A stretch of 28,416 nt of DNA from JABDOU01 sp041567895 (lineage in GTDB: Bacteria > Actinomycetota > Acidimicrobiia > Spongiisociales > SHLN01), in assembly GCA_041567895.1 (NCBI GenBank), contig JBFGAX010000033.1, forward strand, positions 1-28,416, given 5' to 3'. Below the pieces are notes generated by a model. It ran no database searches and was not told the origin of the DNA. It saw nothing but the letters and a program-made list of their open reading frames with translations. Below, one piece after another: positions 7,140-15,154 of the stretch. The position numbers were made by a program, and so were the translations under genes. Numbering within the stretch: the stretch's first letter is position 1; each line of letters starts with the position of its first letter.

Positions 7140-7520
7140 ATGAATGACATGAAGAAGTCCTGGGAGAAGGCCGGCTCCAAGCTTTCGGCTCTGGGACTCA
7201 AACTCAAGTATCACTTCGAGGAGGAGCGCTCCGGGGATTCCGACGAGGACGACGACGATGTCGTCCGAGGCGCGGTCGAAAAGCTCCGTGAGGCGTTCGA
7301 CGATGCTTTCGATGCCATTGAGAATGCTGCGAAGGACCCTGCCGTCAAAGAAGACGTGAAGATGTCGGCACTGCTGCTGCGCGACGCTCTCGCAGAGACC
7401 TTCTCGGAAGCGGGTGACACATTGCGTAAGGCGTTCAGCAAACTCGAGCGGGATCATCCAGAAGAGCCGGCGGCGGGAGAGCTGCCCGGTCCAGAAGATT
7501 CCGATCAACCAGCTGAATAG
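7140..7520 (+). CDS. Small acidic helical protein, paralogue of the gene at 28132
   Basis: 126 residues with no signal peptide or membrane segment. A lysine-rich N-terminal helix is followed by an acidic run (DSDEDDDD), then long amphipathic helices (VRGAVEKLREAFDDAFDAIENAAKD and ALLLRDALAETFSEAGDTLRKAFSK), and a proline/glutamate-rich tail. The helical part resembles the partial protein at the right end of the window (DALAETFSE versus DALSATFAE). No known domain recognised. The ATG at 7140 has no SD, but AATACT lies 6 nt upstream. It is divergent from the GspF-N/DUF3592 gene and 45 bp upstream of gnd. An all-alpha scaffold or coiled-coil role is a guess. Confidence 0.72.
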   Translation: MNDMKKSWEKAGSKLSALGLKLKYHFEEERSGDSDEDDDDVVRGAVEKLREAFDDAFDAIENAAKDPAVKEDVKMSALLLRDALAETFSEAGDTLRKAFSKLERDHPEEPAAGELPGPEDSDQPAE

Positions 7521-7565
7521 GCGTTCACCCCAAACGTTCCCGTAGTCTCGACCCAGGAGGACCGT

Positions 7566-9017
7566 TTGGAAGCCACAGCAGACATCGGAGTGATCGGGCT
7601 GGCGGTGATGGGCCGCAATCTGATCATGAACATGAACGACCACGGATTCACCGTGGCCGCTCACAACCGCACAACGGAGCGAGTCGACGAATTTCTCGCG
7701 GGAGAGGCGGCGGGGTCGAACGTGGTGGGCGTACACAGCCTCGAGGAGCTGGTCGGTGTTTTGAAACCTCCGCGCCGGGTCATGCTCATGATCAAGGCCG
7801 GTGACCCGGTGGACAAGACGATTGACTCGCTCCTCCCGCTTCTGGAGCCGGGCGACATCATCATCGACGGCGGCAATTCGCTGTTCACAGACACCATGGA
7901 GCGCACGGCAAGAGTCGAGAAAGCAGGCATGCGGTATATAGGCACTGGCGTATCCGGCGGAGAGGAAGGCGCCAGGCACGGACCTTCCATCATGCCGGGT
8001 GGCACCGAATCCGCCTGGGAACACGTCCGCCCGATATTCCAGGGGATCTCGGCAAAGGTGGACGGCACACCATGCTGCGACTGGGTCGGCGACCACGGGG
8101 CCGGTCACTACGTAAAGATGGTTCACAACGGCATCGAATACGGCGACATGCAAATCATCGCAGAGGCCTATGACGTGATGCGGCGTGGACTCGGCATGTC
8201 TCATGATGAAATGCATGAGGTGTTCAGCGAATGGAATCGGGGCAGGCTGGACTCGTACCTGATCGAAATCACGGCCGACATCATGGCTACCAGGGATGAG
8301 TCGGGTGGCCCATTGTTGGACAAGATCCTCGACGCCGCCGGTCAGAAGGGAACAGGCAAGTGGACAGTCATTTCGTCGATGGAACTCGGACAGCCGGTGA
8401 CATTGGTCGGCGAAGCCGTGTACGCGCGAATCGTGTCGGCCTTGAAAGACCAGCGCGTTACGGCTGCAGGAATCCTCAGCGGGCCGCCCACCGCTATCGA
8501 TGGGAATCGCAAGGAGATCCTGGACGACCTCGGTGATGCTCTCTATGCCTCCAAAATCGTCAGTTACGCCCAGGGCTTCATGCTCATGGACGAAGCCGCC
8601 GATGAGCACGGTTGGGAACTCGATTTTGCTGGTATCGCCTCGATGTGGCGCGGTGGATGCATCATCCGGTCCAGGTTCTTGAGCGACATCATGGAGGCCT
8701 ATCAGGCAAGTCCCGACCTTCGCCAGCTGCTGTTGAACGACTTCTTCTCGGCCGAGGTCCAGAAGGCACAGGCCGGATGGAGGCGCACCGTGGCGCGAGC
8801 CGTTGCGGCCGGTATTCCCACCCCCGCCTACAGCTCAGCCCTGGCGTTCTTCGATGGGTATCGAACGGAGCGGTTGCCGGCCAGCCTCATTCAGGCGCAG
8901 CGTGATTATTTCGGAGCTCACACGTATGAACGGGTCGACCGTGAGCGTGGAGAGTTCTTTCACACGAACTGGACGGGAACCGGCGGCGCCGTCTCCTCGA
9001 CCAGCTACGAAGTCTGA
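7566..9017 (+). CDS. gnd: 6-phosphogluconate dehydrogenase, decarboxylating
   Basis: Oxidises and decarboxylates 6-phosphogluconate to ribulose 5-phosphate with NADP, in the oxidative pentose phosphate pathway. The 483 residues match the long dimeric form. Visible are the nucleotide-binding IGVIGLAVMGRNL (7-19) followed by HNRTTERVDEF, which suits NADP binding, the signature GTGVSGGEEGARHGPSIMPGG (126-146), and the active-site run HYVKMVHNGIEYGDMQ (181-196) with K184, N188 and E191. The C-terminal tail FGAHTYERVD is the usual substrate-binding element from the partner subunit. The start is TTG 7566, set by AGGAGG at 7555-7560; no in-frame ATG gives the full N-terminal strand. Confidence 0.97.
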   Translation: MEATADIGVIGLAVMGRNLIMNMNDHGFTVAAHNRTTERVDEFLAGEAAGSNVVGVHSLEELVGVLKPPRRVMLMIKAGDPVDKTIDSLLPLLEPGDIIIDGGNSLFTDTMERTARVEKAGMRYIGTGVSGGEEGARHGPSIMPGGTESAWEHVRPIFQGISAKVDGTPCCDWVGDHGAGHYVKMVHNGIEYGDMQIIAEAYDVMRRGLGMSHDEMHEVFSEWNRGRLDSYLIEITADIMATRDESGGPLLDKILDAAGQKGTGKWTVISSMELGQPVTLVGEAVYARIVSALKDQRVTAAGILSGPPTAIDGNRKEILDDLGDALYASKIVSYAQGFMLMDEAADEHGWELDFAGIASMWRGGCIIRSRFLSDIMEAYQASPDLRQLLLNDFFSAEVQKAQAGWRRTVARAVAAGIPTPAYSSALAFFDGYRTERLPASLIQAQRDYFGAHTYERVDRERGEFFHTNWTGTGGAVSSTSYEV

Positions 9018-9071
9018 CGCTCGAGTGCCGGTCGAATTTGGTCGGACACCCGTTTCTGCCAGCATGCCTAC

Positions 9072-9974
9072 GTGGTTGAACTCCTTCGGATCTTCGTCGA
9101 TGTTCTGATACCGGTAGCGATGGTGGTTGCAGCCGGGTATCTGGCCGCCCGCCGTTGGAACCTGGATCACCGTGCTATGGGAACGCTGGCTTATTGGCTC
9201 CTCGCCCCGGCGTTCATCTTCCGACTCCTTGCCGATCCTGCGGCGTTCCGAGGTCCGGTACTCGGAATGCTCGGCGCATCGTTGCTGACAGTGATTGTGC
9301 TCTGGATCATGATGGCGCTGCTTCTCCGCGACGCCGAACCCGAACGGCGCGTCCTCGATTCCATGGCAGCCAGTTTCGGTAACGTCGGCAACCTTGGCTT
9401 CCCAATTGTTTTGTTTGCACTGGGGAGCGAAGCCTTGCAGGCGGCCGCTATCCATTTCCTGGCGATAACCATCGGAGTCTTTGTATTGGGGATTTCGGCC
9501 TCGGCCCGGTTGCGAAGTGGCTCGGCGATCAAGGCGTTGAGGCGAGTCGCAACGACACCTGCGATTGCTGTGACACCATTTGCATTTGCGTTCGCCGGAT
9601 TCGATTGGCAACTGCCCAGGTTTGCTGGTCGTTCGGTAGATCTGCTGGCGGATGCGATGATTCCGGTGATGCTGCTGACCCTGGGTATGCAGCTGGCGTC
9701 GAGCCACCTCACTTCCGGCCCAGGGCGCCTCGGGCTAATAGCCGTGATGAAACTGGTTGCCGCTCCTCTTATCTATCTTCCGTTCGCAGCGCTCTTCAGC
9801 TTGACAGGCGAATTTCGTGACGCCGGTCTGTTGCTTGCTGCGATGCCGACCGCGGTGCTTGTCGGGCTCGTCTCGCTCGAGTTCGATCTCGAAACGGAAG
9901 TTGCGACCGCCGCAATACTCGGCACGTCGCTGATCTCCTTCGCAACCCTGGGTTTGATCATCCGGTTTCTTTGA
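9072..9974 (+). CDS. AEC-family (auxin efflux carrier-type) permease
   Basis: 300 residues, nearly all hydrophobic, with eight to ten membrane helices. It matches the bacterial AEC transporter family: FVDVLIPVAMVVAAGYLAARR at the N-terminus, the central NVGNLGFPIVLFALG motif, and the second-half MLLTLGMQLASSHL repeat. These carriers usually export small organic acids; the substrate is not evident here. The start is GTG 9072, without a clear SD (CAGCAT lies 6 nt upstream, a weak leaderless fit). It follows gnd by 54 bp on the same strand and ends 17 nt inside the convergent dienelactone hydrolase gene. Confidence 0.9.
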   Translation: MVELLRIFVDVLIPVAMVVAAGYLAARRWNLDHRAMGTLAYWLLAPAFIFRLLADPAAFRGPVLGMLGASLLTVIVLWIMMALLLRDAEPERRVLDSMAASFGNVGNLGFPIVLFALGSEALQAAAIHFLAITIGVFVLGISASARLRSGSAIKALRRVATTPAIAVTPFAFAFAGFDWQLPRFAGRSVDLLADAMIPVMLLTLGMQLASSHLTSGPGRLGLIAVMKLVAAPLIYLPFAALFSLTGEFRDAGLLLAAMPTAVLVGLVSLEFDLETEVATAAILGTSLISFATLGLIIRFL

Positions 9975-10752
9975 GTTTGTCGTCGAAGAACGAGAGAACG
10001 AGCTCGAGGGCTTTCGTGGTCGGGTGATCGTCTTCTTCAACGAGATGTTCAGTCAGAACCGAATGAGCCATGCGGCTGATACCGTGCGGGTTGTCACGCG
10101 AGGAGTCGATCTCGACTCCGATGAAGTTCTCGCCGAGAAGATTGCGCAGAGTCTCGAACCGCGAGGCGCGCACCGATGGGTCAGATGTAAACCGGAGTCC
10201 AAGAACCTGGCATCCCTCGTCTGCCCGTCGGCTGACGGTTTCGAGGTCCTCTTGAGAAAGACCAAGTGATGCCTGCCGAGCCGACCCGATTGGCAAAGGA
10301 ATTGCAGGCTGGCTCAACACGGGTGCTGCAACCGTGTCGTCGACCATCATCGCCAGAGCGAATCCTCCCGTGAGGCACATACCGACGACCCCCACACCGG
10401 GCCCACCGACTTCCTCATGCAAGCGGCGGGCGAGATGGCGCAACCAGACTGTGATGGGGCTTGCGCTGGCCGTCGCGAAGCAGTGGAACTCGCGCGAAAC
10501 GCACGCTCTCGCGAGAGATGATGCCGCGTATTGCGGACTGTACGGCTTCATAGGGGTTCCGAACAGAGAAGGCATCATCACGGTGAATCCACGATCAACG
10601 ACCCGGCGAGCGAACTCGATTACCGGAGGTGTGATACCGGGGACTTCGTGTATCACGATCACGCCCGGCCCGGTCCCCGCTCGATACACCGAATACGAAC
10701 GGTTATCGAAGCCGATGACGTTTTGATCGAACCCTGGAATGTCAATCGTCAT
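9958..10752 (-). CDS. Dienelactone hydrolase family protein
   Basis: 264-residue alpha/beta hydrolase. The catalytic triad of the family can be placed: nucleophile Cys126 in GMCLTGG, acid Asp191 in RFTSDP, and His230 in MAHSVL, with Glu36 in HEVPG. Classical family members open dienelactones in aromatic degradation, but many are general carboxylesterases, and the substrate is not indicated here. The start is ATG 10752, with GGGGAG about 10 nt upstream. It follows the acyl-CoA synthetase gene by 45 nt on the same strand, so the two are probably co-transcribed. Its stop overlaps the AEC gene by 17 nt. Confidence 0.87.
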   Translation of the reverse strand: MTIDIPGFDQNVIGFDNRSYSVYRAGTGPGVIVIHEVPGITPPVIEFARRVVDRGFTVMMPSLFGTPMKPYSPQYAASSLARACVSREFHCFATASASPITVWLRHLARRLHEEVGGPGVGVVGMCLTGGFALAMMVDDTVAAPVLSQPAIPLPIGSARQASLGLSQEDLETVSRRADEGCQVLGLRFTSDPSVRASRFETLRNLLGENFIGVEIDSSRDNPHGISRMAHSVLTEHLVEEDDHPTTKALELVLSFFDDKLKETG

Positions 10753-10797
10753 CGCGGGCGCTCCCCATGGCTGTGCTCGTACCCGTTCCGACGTCAG

Positions 10798-12372
10798 CTA
10801 TCCGATGTGGCGGTCATGGCCCGCCCACGCTTTGTCGCGTAATACAAACTTCTGGATCTTGCCGGTCGATGTCTTCGGGAGATCTGTGAAAACCACTCGC
10901 TTTGGCGCCTTGTAACGGGCGATGGTTTCTTTGACATGGTTGATGATGTCCTCTTCGGTGGCTTCTGCTCCCGGTTTCGGTGTGACGTACGCGACAGGAA
11001 CCTCTCCCCATTTCTCATCCGGTTCGCCGATGACGGCAACCTCGAGCACAGCAGGGTGGCGCGTGATCGCTTGCTCCACCTCGATCGAAGAGATGTTCTC
11101 GCCCCCCGAGATGATGATGTCTTTGCTGCGGTCCTTGAGTTCGATGTAGCCATCGGCGTGCATGACACCCACGTCACCGGTCCTGAACCACCCACCCGGC
11201 ATGGCGTTTGCCGTTGCCTCCGGATCCTTGTAATACCCGCTCATCAGGTTGTTGCCGCGTGCCGCGACCTGTCCCATTGTTTGACCGTCTGCCGGAACGT
11301 CGTTGCCTGCGATGTCGAGAACCCGTATGTGATCTGAGGCCAGCATGCCGACTCCCTGTCGCGCTCTGATGCGGGCCTGTTCGTCAGGAGGAAGGTTGTC
11401 CCATTGGGGCTGCCACTGGCAGATGGTGAGCGGCCCGTATGTCTCGGTGAGGCCGTACAGGTGGGTCACGTTGATGTTGAGTTCGGCCATCTCGGCCAGG
11501 ATCGTGGGCGAGGGAGGCGCTCCTCCGGTGGCGGCTTCGACTTTTTGTGGCGCCGGACCTTGCCTGGCGGCCTCGTCGTGCGCAATCATGGTGAGCACGG
11601 TGGGTGCTCCGTTGAAGTGGGTGACGCCCTCGTTGCGGATCGCGTCCCAGACGTTGGCAGCAGTCAGCTCTCGCATGCAGAGATGGGTAGCTCCGGCCGC
11701 CGTCGCTGCCCATGTGAATGTCCATCCATTGCAGTGGAACATCGGCAGTGTCCACAGGAACACGCTGCTCGTGTCGAGCCCGGCGTGGAAAGCGTTCGAC
11801 AGAGCGTTCAGGTATGCGCCGCGATGCTGATACATGACTCCCTTTGGCTGCCCGGTCGTTCCAGAGGTGTAGTTGAGGCTGATGAGGTCGCGTTCGTCGG
11901 TCACCCGCACCTGCTTCGGATCAGCATCGGCGATCATCGGCTCATACTGATCATCCGGGCCGTCCGCTCTGATCAGCGTGATGTCGTGGGGAGCCTGTTC
12001 GGCAATTGTCGACGCCTGTTCCTCCCACGCGTGGTCGTAGATGAGGACCCGGGCTTCGGAATGGTTGACAATGTAGGACAGCTCGTTTGCGGAGAGACGC
12101 TGGTTGAGTGCAACCAGTACGGCGCCCGCCAATGGAACCCCGTTGTGAGGTTCGAGAAGGACCCGGGTGTTGGGAGCGAGGACGGCAACCCGATCTCCAG
12201 GTCGAACCCCATGAGCGATGAGCGCTCCGGCCAGCCGCTGGGCCCTATCCCACATTTCGGAGTACGTGAACCGGTAGTGACCATCGACAATTGCAGGCCG
12301 ATCTGCAAATGCGATCGAAGATCGCTCGAGGAAGCTCACGGGCGACAGCGGCGTATCCCACGGTTCTGCCAT
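10798..12372 (-). CDS. Acyl-CoA synthetase, AMP-binding family
   Basis: 524-residue ATP-dependent carboxylic acid-CoA ligase. Motifs in order: YTSGTTGQPKG (168-178), the substrate-pocket segment LPMFHCNGWTF (209-219), YGLTET (306-311), RTGD (397-400), the hinge DRSKDIIISGGENI (414-427), and the C-terminal KTSTGKIQK with catalytic Lys505. Length and the HCNGW motif place it with short-/medium-chain or plant AAE-like enzymes, distinct from the longer ligase at 748. The start ATG 12372 is set by GAGGAG about 8 nt upstream, just after a 5'-leader hairpin (12390-12414). It is first in a two-gene unit with the dienelactone hydrolase. The substrate is unknown. Confidence 0.92.
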   Translation of the reverse strand: MAEPWDTPLSPVSFLERSSIAFADRPAIVDGHYRFTYSEMWDRAQRLAGALIAHGVRPGDRVAVLAPNTRVLLEPHNGVPLAGAVLVALNQRLSANELSYIVNHSEARVLIYDHAWEEQASTIAEQAPHDITLIRADGPDDQYEPMIADADPKQVRVTDERDLISLNYTSGTTGQPKGVMYQHRGAYLNALSNAFHAGLDTSSVFLWTLPMFHCNGWTFTWAATAAGATHLCMRELTAANVWDAIRNEGVTHFNGAPTVLTMIAHDEAARQGPAPQKVEAATGGAPPSPTILAEMAELNINVTHLYGLTETYGPLTICQWQPQWDNLPPDEQARIRARQGVGMLASDHIRVLDIAGNDVPADGQTMGQVAARGNNLMSGYYKDPEATANAMPGGWFRTGDVGVMHADGYIELKDRSKDIIISGGENISSIEVEQAITRHPAVLEVAVIGEPDEKWGEVPVAYVTPKPGAEATEEDIINHVKETIARYKAPKRVVFTDLPKTSTGKIQKFVLRDKAWAGHDRHIG

Positions 12373-12389
12373 CGTTGGTACTCCTCAGC

Positions 12390-12414
12390 GTTGCTAGGGA
12401 GGCACGCTAGCAAC
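12390..12414 (-). promoter_or_regulatory. Leader hairpin/dyad upstream of the acyl-CoA synthetase gene
   Basis: Perfect 8-bp inverted repeat, GTTGCTAG and CTAGCAAC with 9 nt between, directly upstream of the ribosome site. It could be a repressor operator (for example of a TetR-type regulator of fatty-acid genes) or a leader hairpin. No regulator gene is adjacent. Confidence 0.5.
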
Positions 12415-12421
12415 CGAAACA

Positions 12422-12443
12422 TCACCCGTCGACGGACGGGTGA
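12422..12443 (-). terminator. Strong hairpin downstream of the lipoprotein gene
   Basis: TCACCCGTC and GACGGGTGA form a 9-bp stem with a 4-nt loop. On the minus strand it is followed by TGTTT, a weak T tract, so it may end transcription from the lipoprotein gene before the acyl-CoA synthetase gene. An operator is the alternative. Confidence 0.4.
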
Positions 12444-12533
12444 CCTTGACGTTCGGACACTCTGAGCTTCCGGATAATGGCCGACGAACCGACTTGGATT
12501 CGCCGGAGGCCGTTTCAAGGCCAAACGTCAAGG
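12444..12533. repeat. Inverted repeat, 10-bp perfect core arms
   Basis: CCTTGACGTT (12444-12453) and AACGTCAAGG (12524-12533) are perfect inverted copies. Similarity extends inwards past one mismatch, so each arm reads ACCTTGACGTT-Y-GG. Together with the two dyads to its left, this fills most of the 231-bp gap, in which I find no gene. Confidence 0.55.
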
Positions 12534-12603
12534 TGATTGAGAGGCGTGTCGATCGGTATGAACGATGTGGCGTCGAGCTGGTGAAGGGTCCTAGTCAAAG
12601 TCC

Positions 12604-13893
12604 TCAGTCCAACCCGCTCCCTGCCCAGACGAACAGTGACCGATCGGCCGTTCCAACGATGAGTGTGGTCGATCCGTCCGTGTTCTCAACGGTTGCCAGA
12701 TTGGTCGTCAGGCGATCCGGCAGATCTATGGAGAGGACACTCTCGGCTCCGTCCGCAGTCCTGGTGAGAGCTACCAGCCGATCCTGGTCTTGGTTTGGTA
12801 CCAGGATCTCGGGGCGTTCGTCGCCCGTTACGTCGATCGCAATGCCTTGATCCACGTTGCGGCTTCGAATCCGATGCGTGCTGTAACCGGATGCGGACGC
12901 CTGCAGGTCGAATCGACCATTCGCCAGTTGATACCAGCGAACGATTCCGCCTATGTGGGGCGTGCGGACCTCGATGATCTCGGTTTCGCCGAGGGGCCCC
13001 GTGGGAGCAACTGCCAGCTGGTTGAGCCAACGGCTGCCCCGGCCGATCGGATCTGAGGTCGCCGCGATTTCGCCCGTGCTCTCGTAAGCGATCATACGGG
13101 CGCCCTCTGAACCGTTCGAGGCGGTCATGAGAAGTTCATATTCTCCGTCGCCGTCAATATCGGCCCACATCGGCTTGATTATTTCGAACACAGTGCCGTC
13201 TGGCGCGTCGATCGTGAGCTCTGAGCCGTTATCGATGACGGTCACCGTGGCGGCCTCTATGTCGTCTCCCAGGATGCCATGGGGGTACTCGTCGGTCGGG
13301 TCGCTCAACACGGCCAGCTGACCGGACGGGCTTGCAACGATATGTCCATCGATGAGAGCCTCTCGACCAAGTCGCATGTCAATGAGTTCACCATCAGAAC
13401 CGACCCACACGGGCCCGCCATCAAGCACAACAGGGAGCGAAAACGGCGATGCACCGTCGGGAGATTTCAAGACGATCACCGAACCTTCGTCGACGAACAT
13501 GACGGGCGACGTCCTACGGTCCCAGGGCTGGGTTGAGACCTCGACGACGGCTCCATCGGTTACGCGCATGGTGGTGAGAGCGTCGTCAATTGTCACAAGC
13601 GAGATGATGAGTCCGTTTTCGTCTTCGAGTGCCGCAATCCACAGAGGAACTTCGTCGAGTTCTACCCGTAGAGGTTCAGCAGAGAGATCGAGCGATCCTC
13701 TCACGAATCGATTCCCCGTCGGGGGGTCGGAGCCGATGTGTGCCGAAGGCGATCCCTCAAAGGTCGCACCGGTCGTGGCAGGTGCTCCGGCGCCGGTTGG
13801 TTCGCCCTGGTCGCCGACCGGCGCTTCCGACGACCCTGAACATCCCACCAGCGTCCATGTCGTGAGCAGGCAGGTGATCAGAAAGGAGCGCAT
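12604..13893 (-). CDS. Secreted lipoprotein with FG-GAP/VCBS-like repeats
   Basis: 429 residues. The N-terminus is a lipoprotein signal: MRSFLITCLLTTWTLVGC with lipobox LVGC and lipidated Cys18, followed by a Ser/Gly/Ala/Pro-rich linker to about residue 60. The rest is beta-strand-like, with a calcium-binding-type loop DIDGDGEYEL (245-254) and a weaker copy DVTGDERPEI (354-363), as in beta-propeller FG-GAP proteins. It is probably anchored on the outer face of the membrane, possibly for adhesion or binding; no enzyme motif is visible. The ATG at 13893 lacks an SD, but CAGAAT lies 6 nt upstream. It is divergent from the PPOX gene with about 50 bp between starts. Confidence 0.82.
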   Translation of the reverse strand: MRSFLITCLLTTWTLVGCSGSSEAPVGDQGEPTGAGAPATTGATFEGSPSAHIGSDPPTGNRFVRGSLDLSAEPLRVELDEVPLWIAALEDENGLIISLVTIDDALTTMRVTDGAVVEVSTQPWDRRTSPVMFVDEGSVIVLKSPDGASPFSLPVVLDGGPVWVGSDGELIDMRLGREALIDGHIVASPSGQLAVLSDPTDEYPHGILGDDIEAATVTVIDNGSELTIDAPDGTVFEIIKPMWADIDGDGEYELLMTASNGSEGARMIAYESTGEIAATSDPIGRGSRWLNQLAVAPTGPLGETEIIEVRTPHIGGIVRWYQLANGRFDLQASASGYSTHRIRSRNVDQGIAIDVTGDERPEILVPNQDQDRLVALTRTADGAESVLSIDLPDRLTTNLATVENTDGSTTLIVGTADRSLFVWAGSGLD

Positions 13894-13945
13894 GCGGCCA
13901 TTCTGGTGCCCGGTATGATCCGGCGCCGCCGGTCAAGGAGGAATG

Positions 13946-14344
13946 GTGCCCGTAGAACTGTCGCCCGAGGTCAAAGAGATGATCGACGAGCCGAACATGG
14001 CGTCACTCGCCACGATCATGGCCGATGGGTCACCTCATGTATCGACCATGTGGGTCGGCCGACGGGACCACATGTTGATCATGAACACGGTCGAGGGGAG
14101 AGTCAAGACGGAGAACATGCTCCGGGATCCTCGGATCTCGGTGTCGATGTTTCGCAAAGACAGCCCTTATCAGAGCCTGCATATACGTGCGAGGGTGACA
14201 AACATCACAGCTGAAGGCGGCAAAGAAGGTATCGACGAGCTATCTCGCAAGTACCTCGGCAAGGACTATCCATGGCTCCAACCAGCCGACGTCCGCCTTG
14301 TCGTAGAAATCGAGCCCGAGTCGGTTGCGACGATGGGGCTCTGA
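13946..14344 (+). CDS. PPOX-class (F420- or flavin-dependent) split-barrel oxidoreductase
   Basis: 132 residues of the pyridoxamine 5'-phosphate oxidase-like split barrel fold. The family pattern is clear: MASLATIMADGSPHVSTMWV, then RVKTENMLRDPRISVSM and LHIRARVTNIT. Actinobacterial relatives of this size (Rv1155-like) mostly use cofactor F420 to reduce small molecules; which cofactor applies here cannot be told from sequence alone. AAGGAGG at 13935-13941 lies 4 nt from the GTG at 13946 but only 1 nt from the ATG at 13943, so I prefer GTG. The next gene is convergent, 33 bp away. Confidence 0.87.
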   Translation: MPVELSPEVKEMIDEPNMASLATIMADGSPHVSTMWVGRRDHMLIMNTVEGRVKTENMLRDPRISVSMFRKDSPYQSLHIRARVTNITAEGGKEGIDELSRKYLGKDYPWLQPADVRLVVEIEPESVATMGL

Positions 14345-14377
14345 CCGCCTACGAACAATCCGACGTCACATCTGGTG

Positions 14378-15064
14378 TCAGAACTGAACCCCGACGGCCT
14401 CGCACAAGAATCTCATGAACGGTGTGGCCCGCTTGCAATCGTCGGTGAATGTCTGCATGAAATCGGCGGAGGTGATGTCACTCTGCTTGAGGCGCGCTGA
14501 TGCCATGAACGACTTACGTTTGAGGTCATCGATCAAAGGATGGTCGGCGTCGTATCCCTTGGGTGGACGAATGAGCGAGTCGCCGCCGAGCGCATAGAGC
14601 TCTGTGAACTTCTTTGACCGTGTTGCCCGTTTCCAGGCGGCCTGATCGTCGTCGATCTTTTGGCGAATGGCGTATGCGATCTTCGTTTCTGGATTCCAAA
14701 GCCCAACGCCCATGAAACATTCGCCCGGTTGGATGTGGAGGTAGTAGCCAGGTGCGTGGGCGTCCTTGGCCATGACGTGACGGAAATGCAGGCCGGTGTT
14801 CGTCTTGTACGGAGTCTTGTCCTTCCCGAAACGCGTGTCGCGCTGGATCCGGAACAGGCTCCCGCCAACGGTGCGTGAGTCAGCCACGAAAAACTCGGAG
14901 ATTCCTTTGAGGGGCTTTGCGAAATCATTGATGAAATCGAGCGCGGGCTCCCGGATGTACTGCTCATATTCGGATTGATGAGCCTTGAACCAATCCCGGT
15001 TGTTGTTCGCCTCGAGGTCCTTGAGAAACGAGAACAACTTTGGCGAGAAGTAGCGGTCACCCAT
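14378..15064 (-). CDS. DUF2461 (TIGR02453) family protein
   Basis: 228 residues, usual family length. Characteristic parts are FSFLKDLEANNNRDWFKAHQSEYE at the N-terminus, VGGSLFRIQRDTRFGKDKTPYKTN (about 66-89), and GYYLHIQPGECFMGVGLW (about 105-122). The family is widespread in bacteria and fungi with no established biochemical role. No signal or membrane segment. The ATG at 15064 has no SD; TAGGGT lies 6 nt upstream. It is divergent from the YcaQ-family gene, the two starts being 90 bp apart. Confidence 0.9.
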   Translation of the reverse strand: MGDRYFSPKLFSFLKDLEANNNRDWFKAHQSEYEQYIREPALDFINDFAKPLKGISEFFVADSRTVGGSLFRIQRDTRFGKDKTPYKTNTGLHFRHVMAKDAHAPGYYLHIQPGECFMGVGLWNPETKIAYAIRQKIDDDQAAWKRATRSKKFTELYALGGDSLIRPPKGYDADHPLIDDLKRKSFMASARLKQSDITSADFMQTFTDDCKRATPFMRFLCEAVGVQF

Positions 15065-15070
15065 GACAAA

Positions 15071-15076
15071 ACCCTA
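15071..15076 (-). promoter_or_regulatory. -10 box, leaderless promoter of DUF2461 gene
   Basis: TAGGGT on the minus strand, 6 nt before the ATG at 15064. It lies in the short divergent region shared with the YcaQ-family gene. Confidence 0.45.
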
Positions 15077-15141
15077 CTTTGCGCAGACCATCGACTGTTC
15101 CGACAGAGCGTTTTGCGTTTCCTGGACTGCCCACGGATTGC

Positions 15142-15147
15142 TAAGTT
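15142..15147 (+). promoter_or_regulatory. -10 box, leaderless promoter of YcaQ-family gene
   Basis: TAAGTT, 7 nt before the ATG at 15155, with no SD in between. Confidence 0.45.
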
Positions 15148-15154
15148 CGATCCG

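Noticed and set aside
7104..8609. 501-residue minus-strand ORF opposite gnd
   Set aside because: Entirely antisense to the unmistakable 6-phosphogluconate dehydrogenase and without domain similarity.
11404..12465. 353-residue plus-strand ORF opposite the acyl-CoA synthetase gene
   Set aside because: Antisense to all adenylate-forming motifs; no ribosome site or domain.
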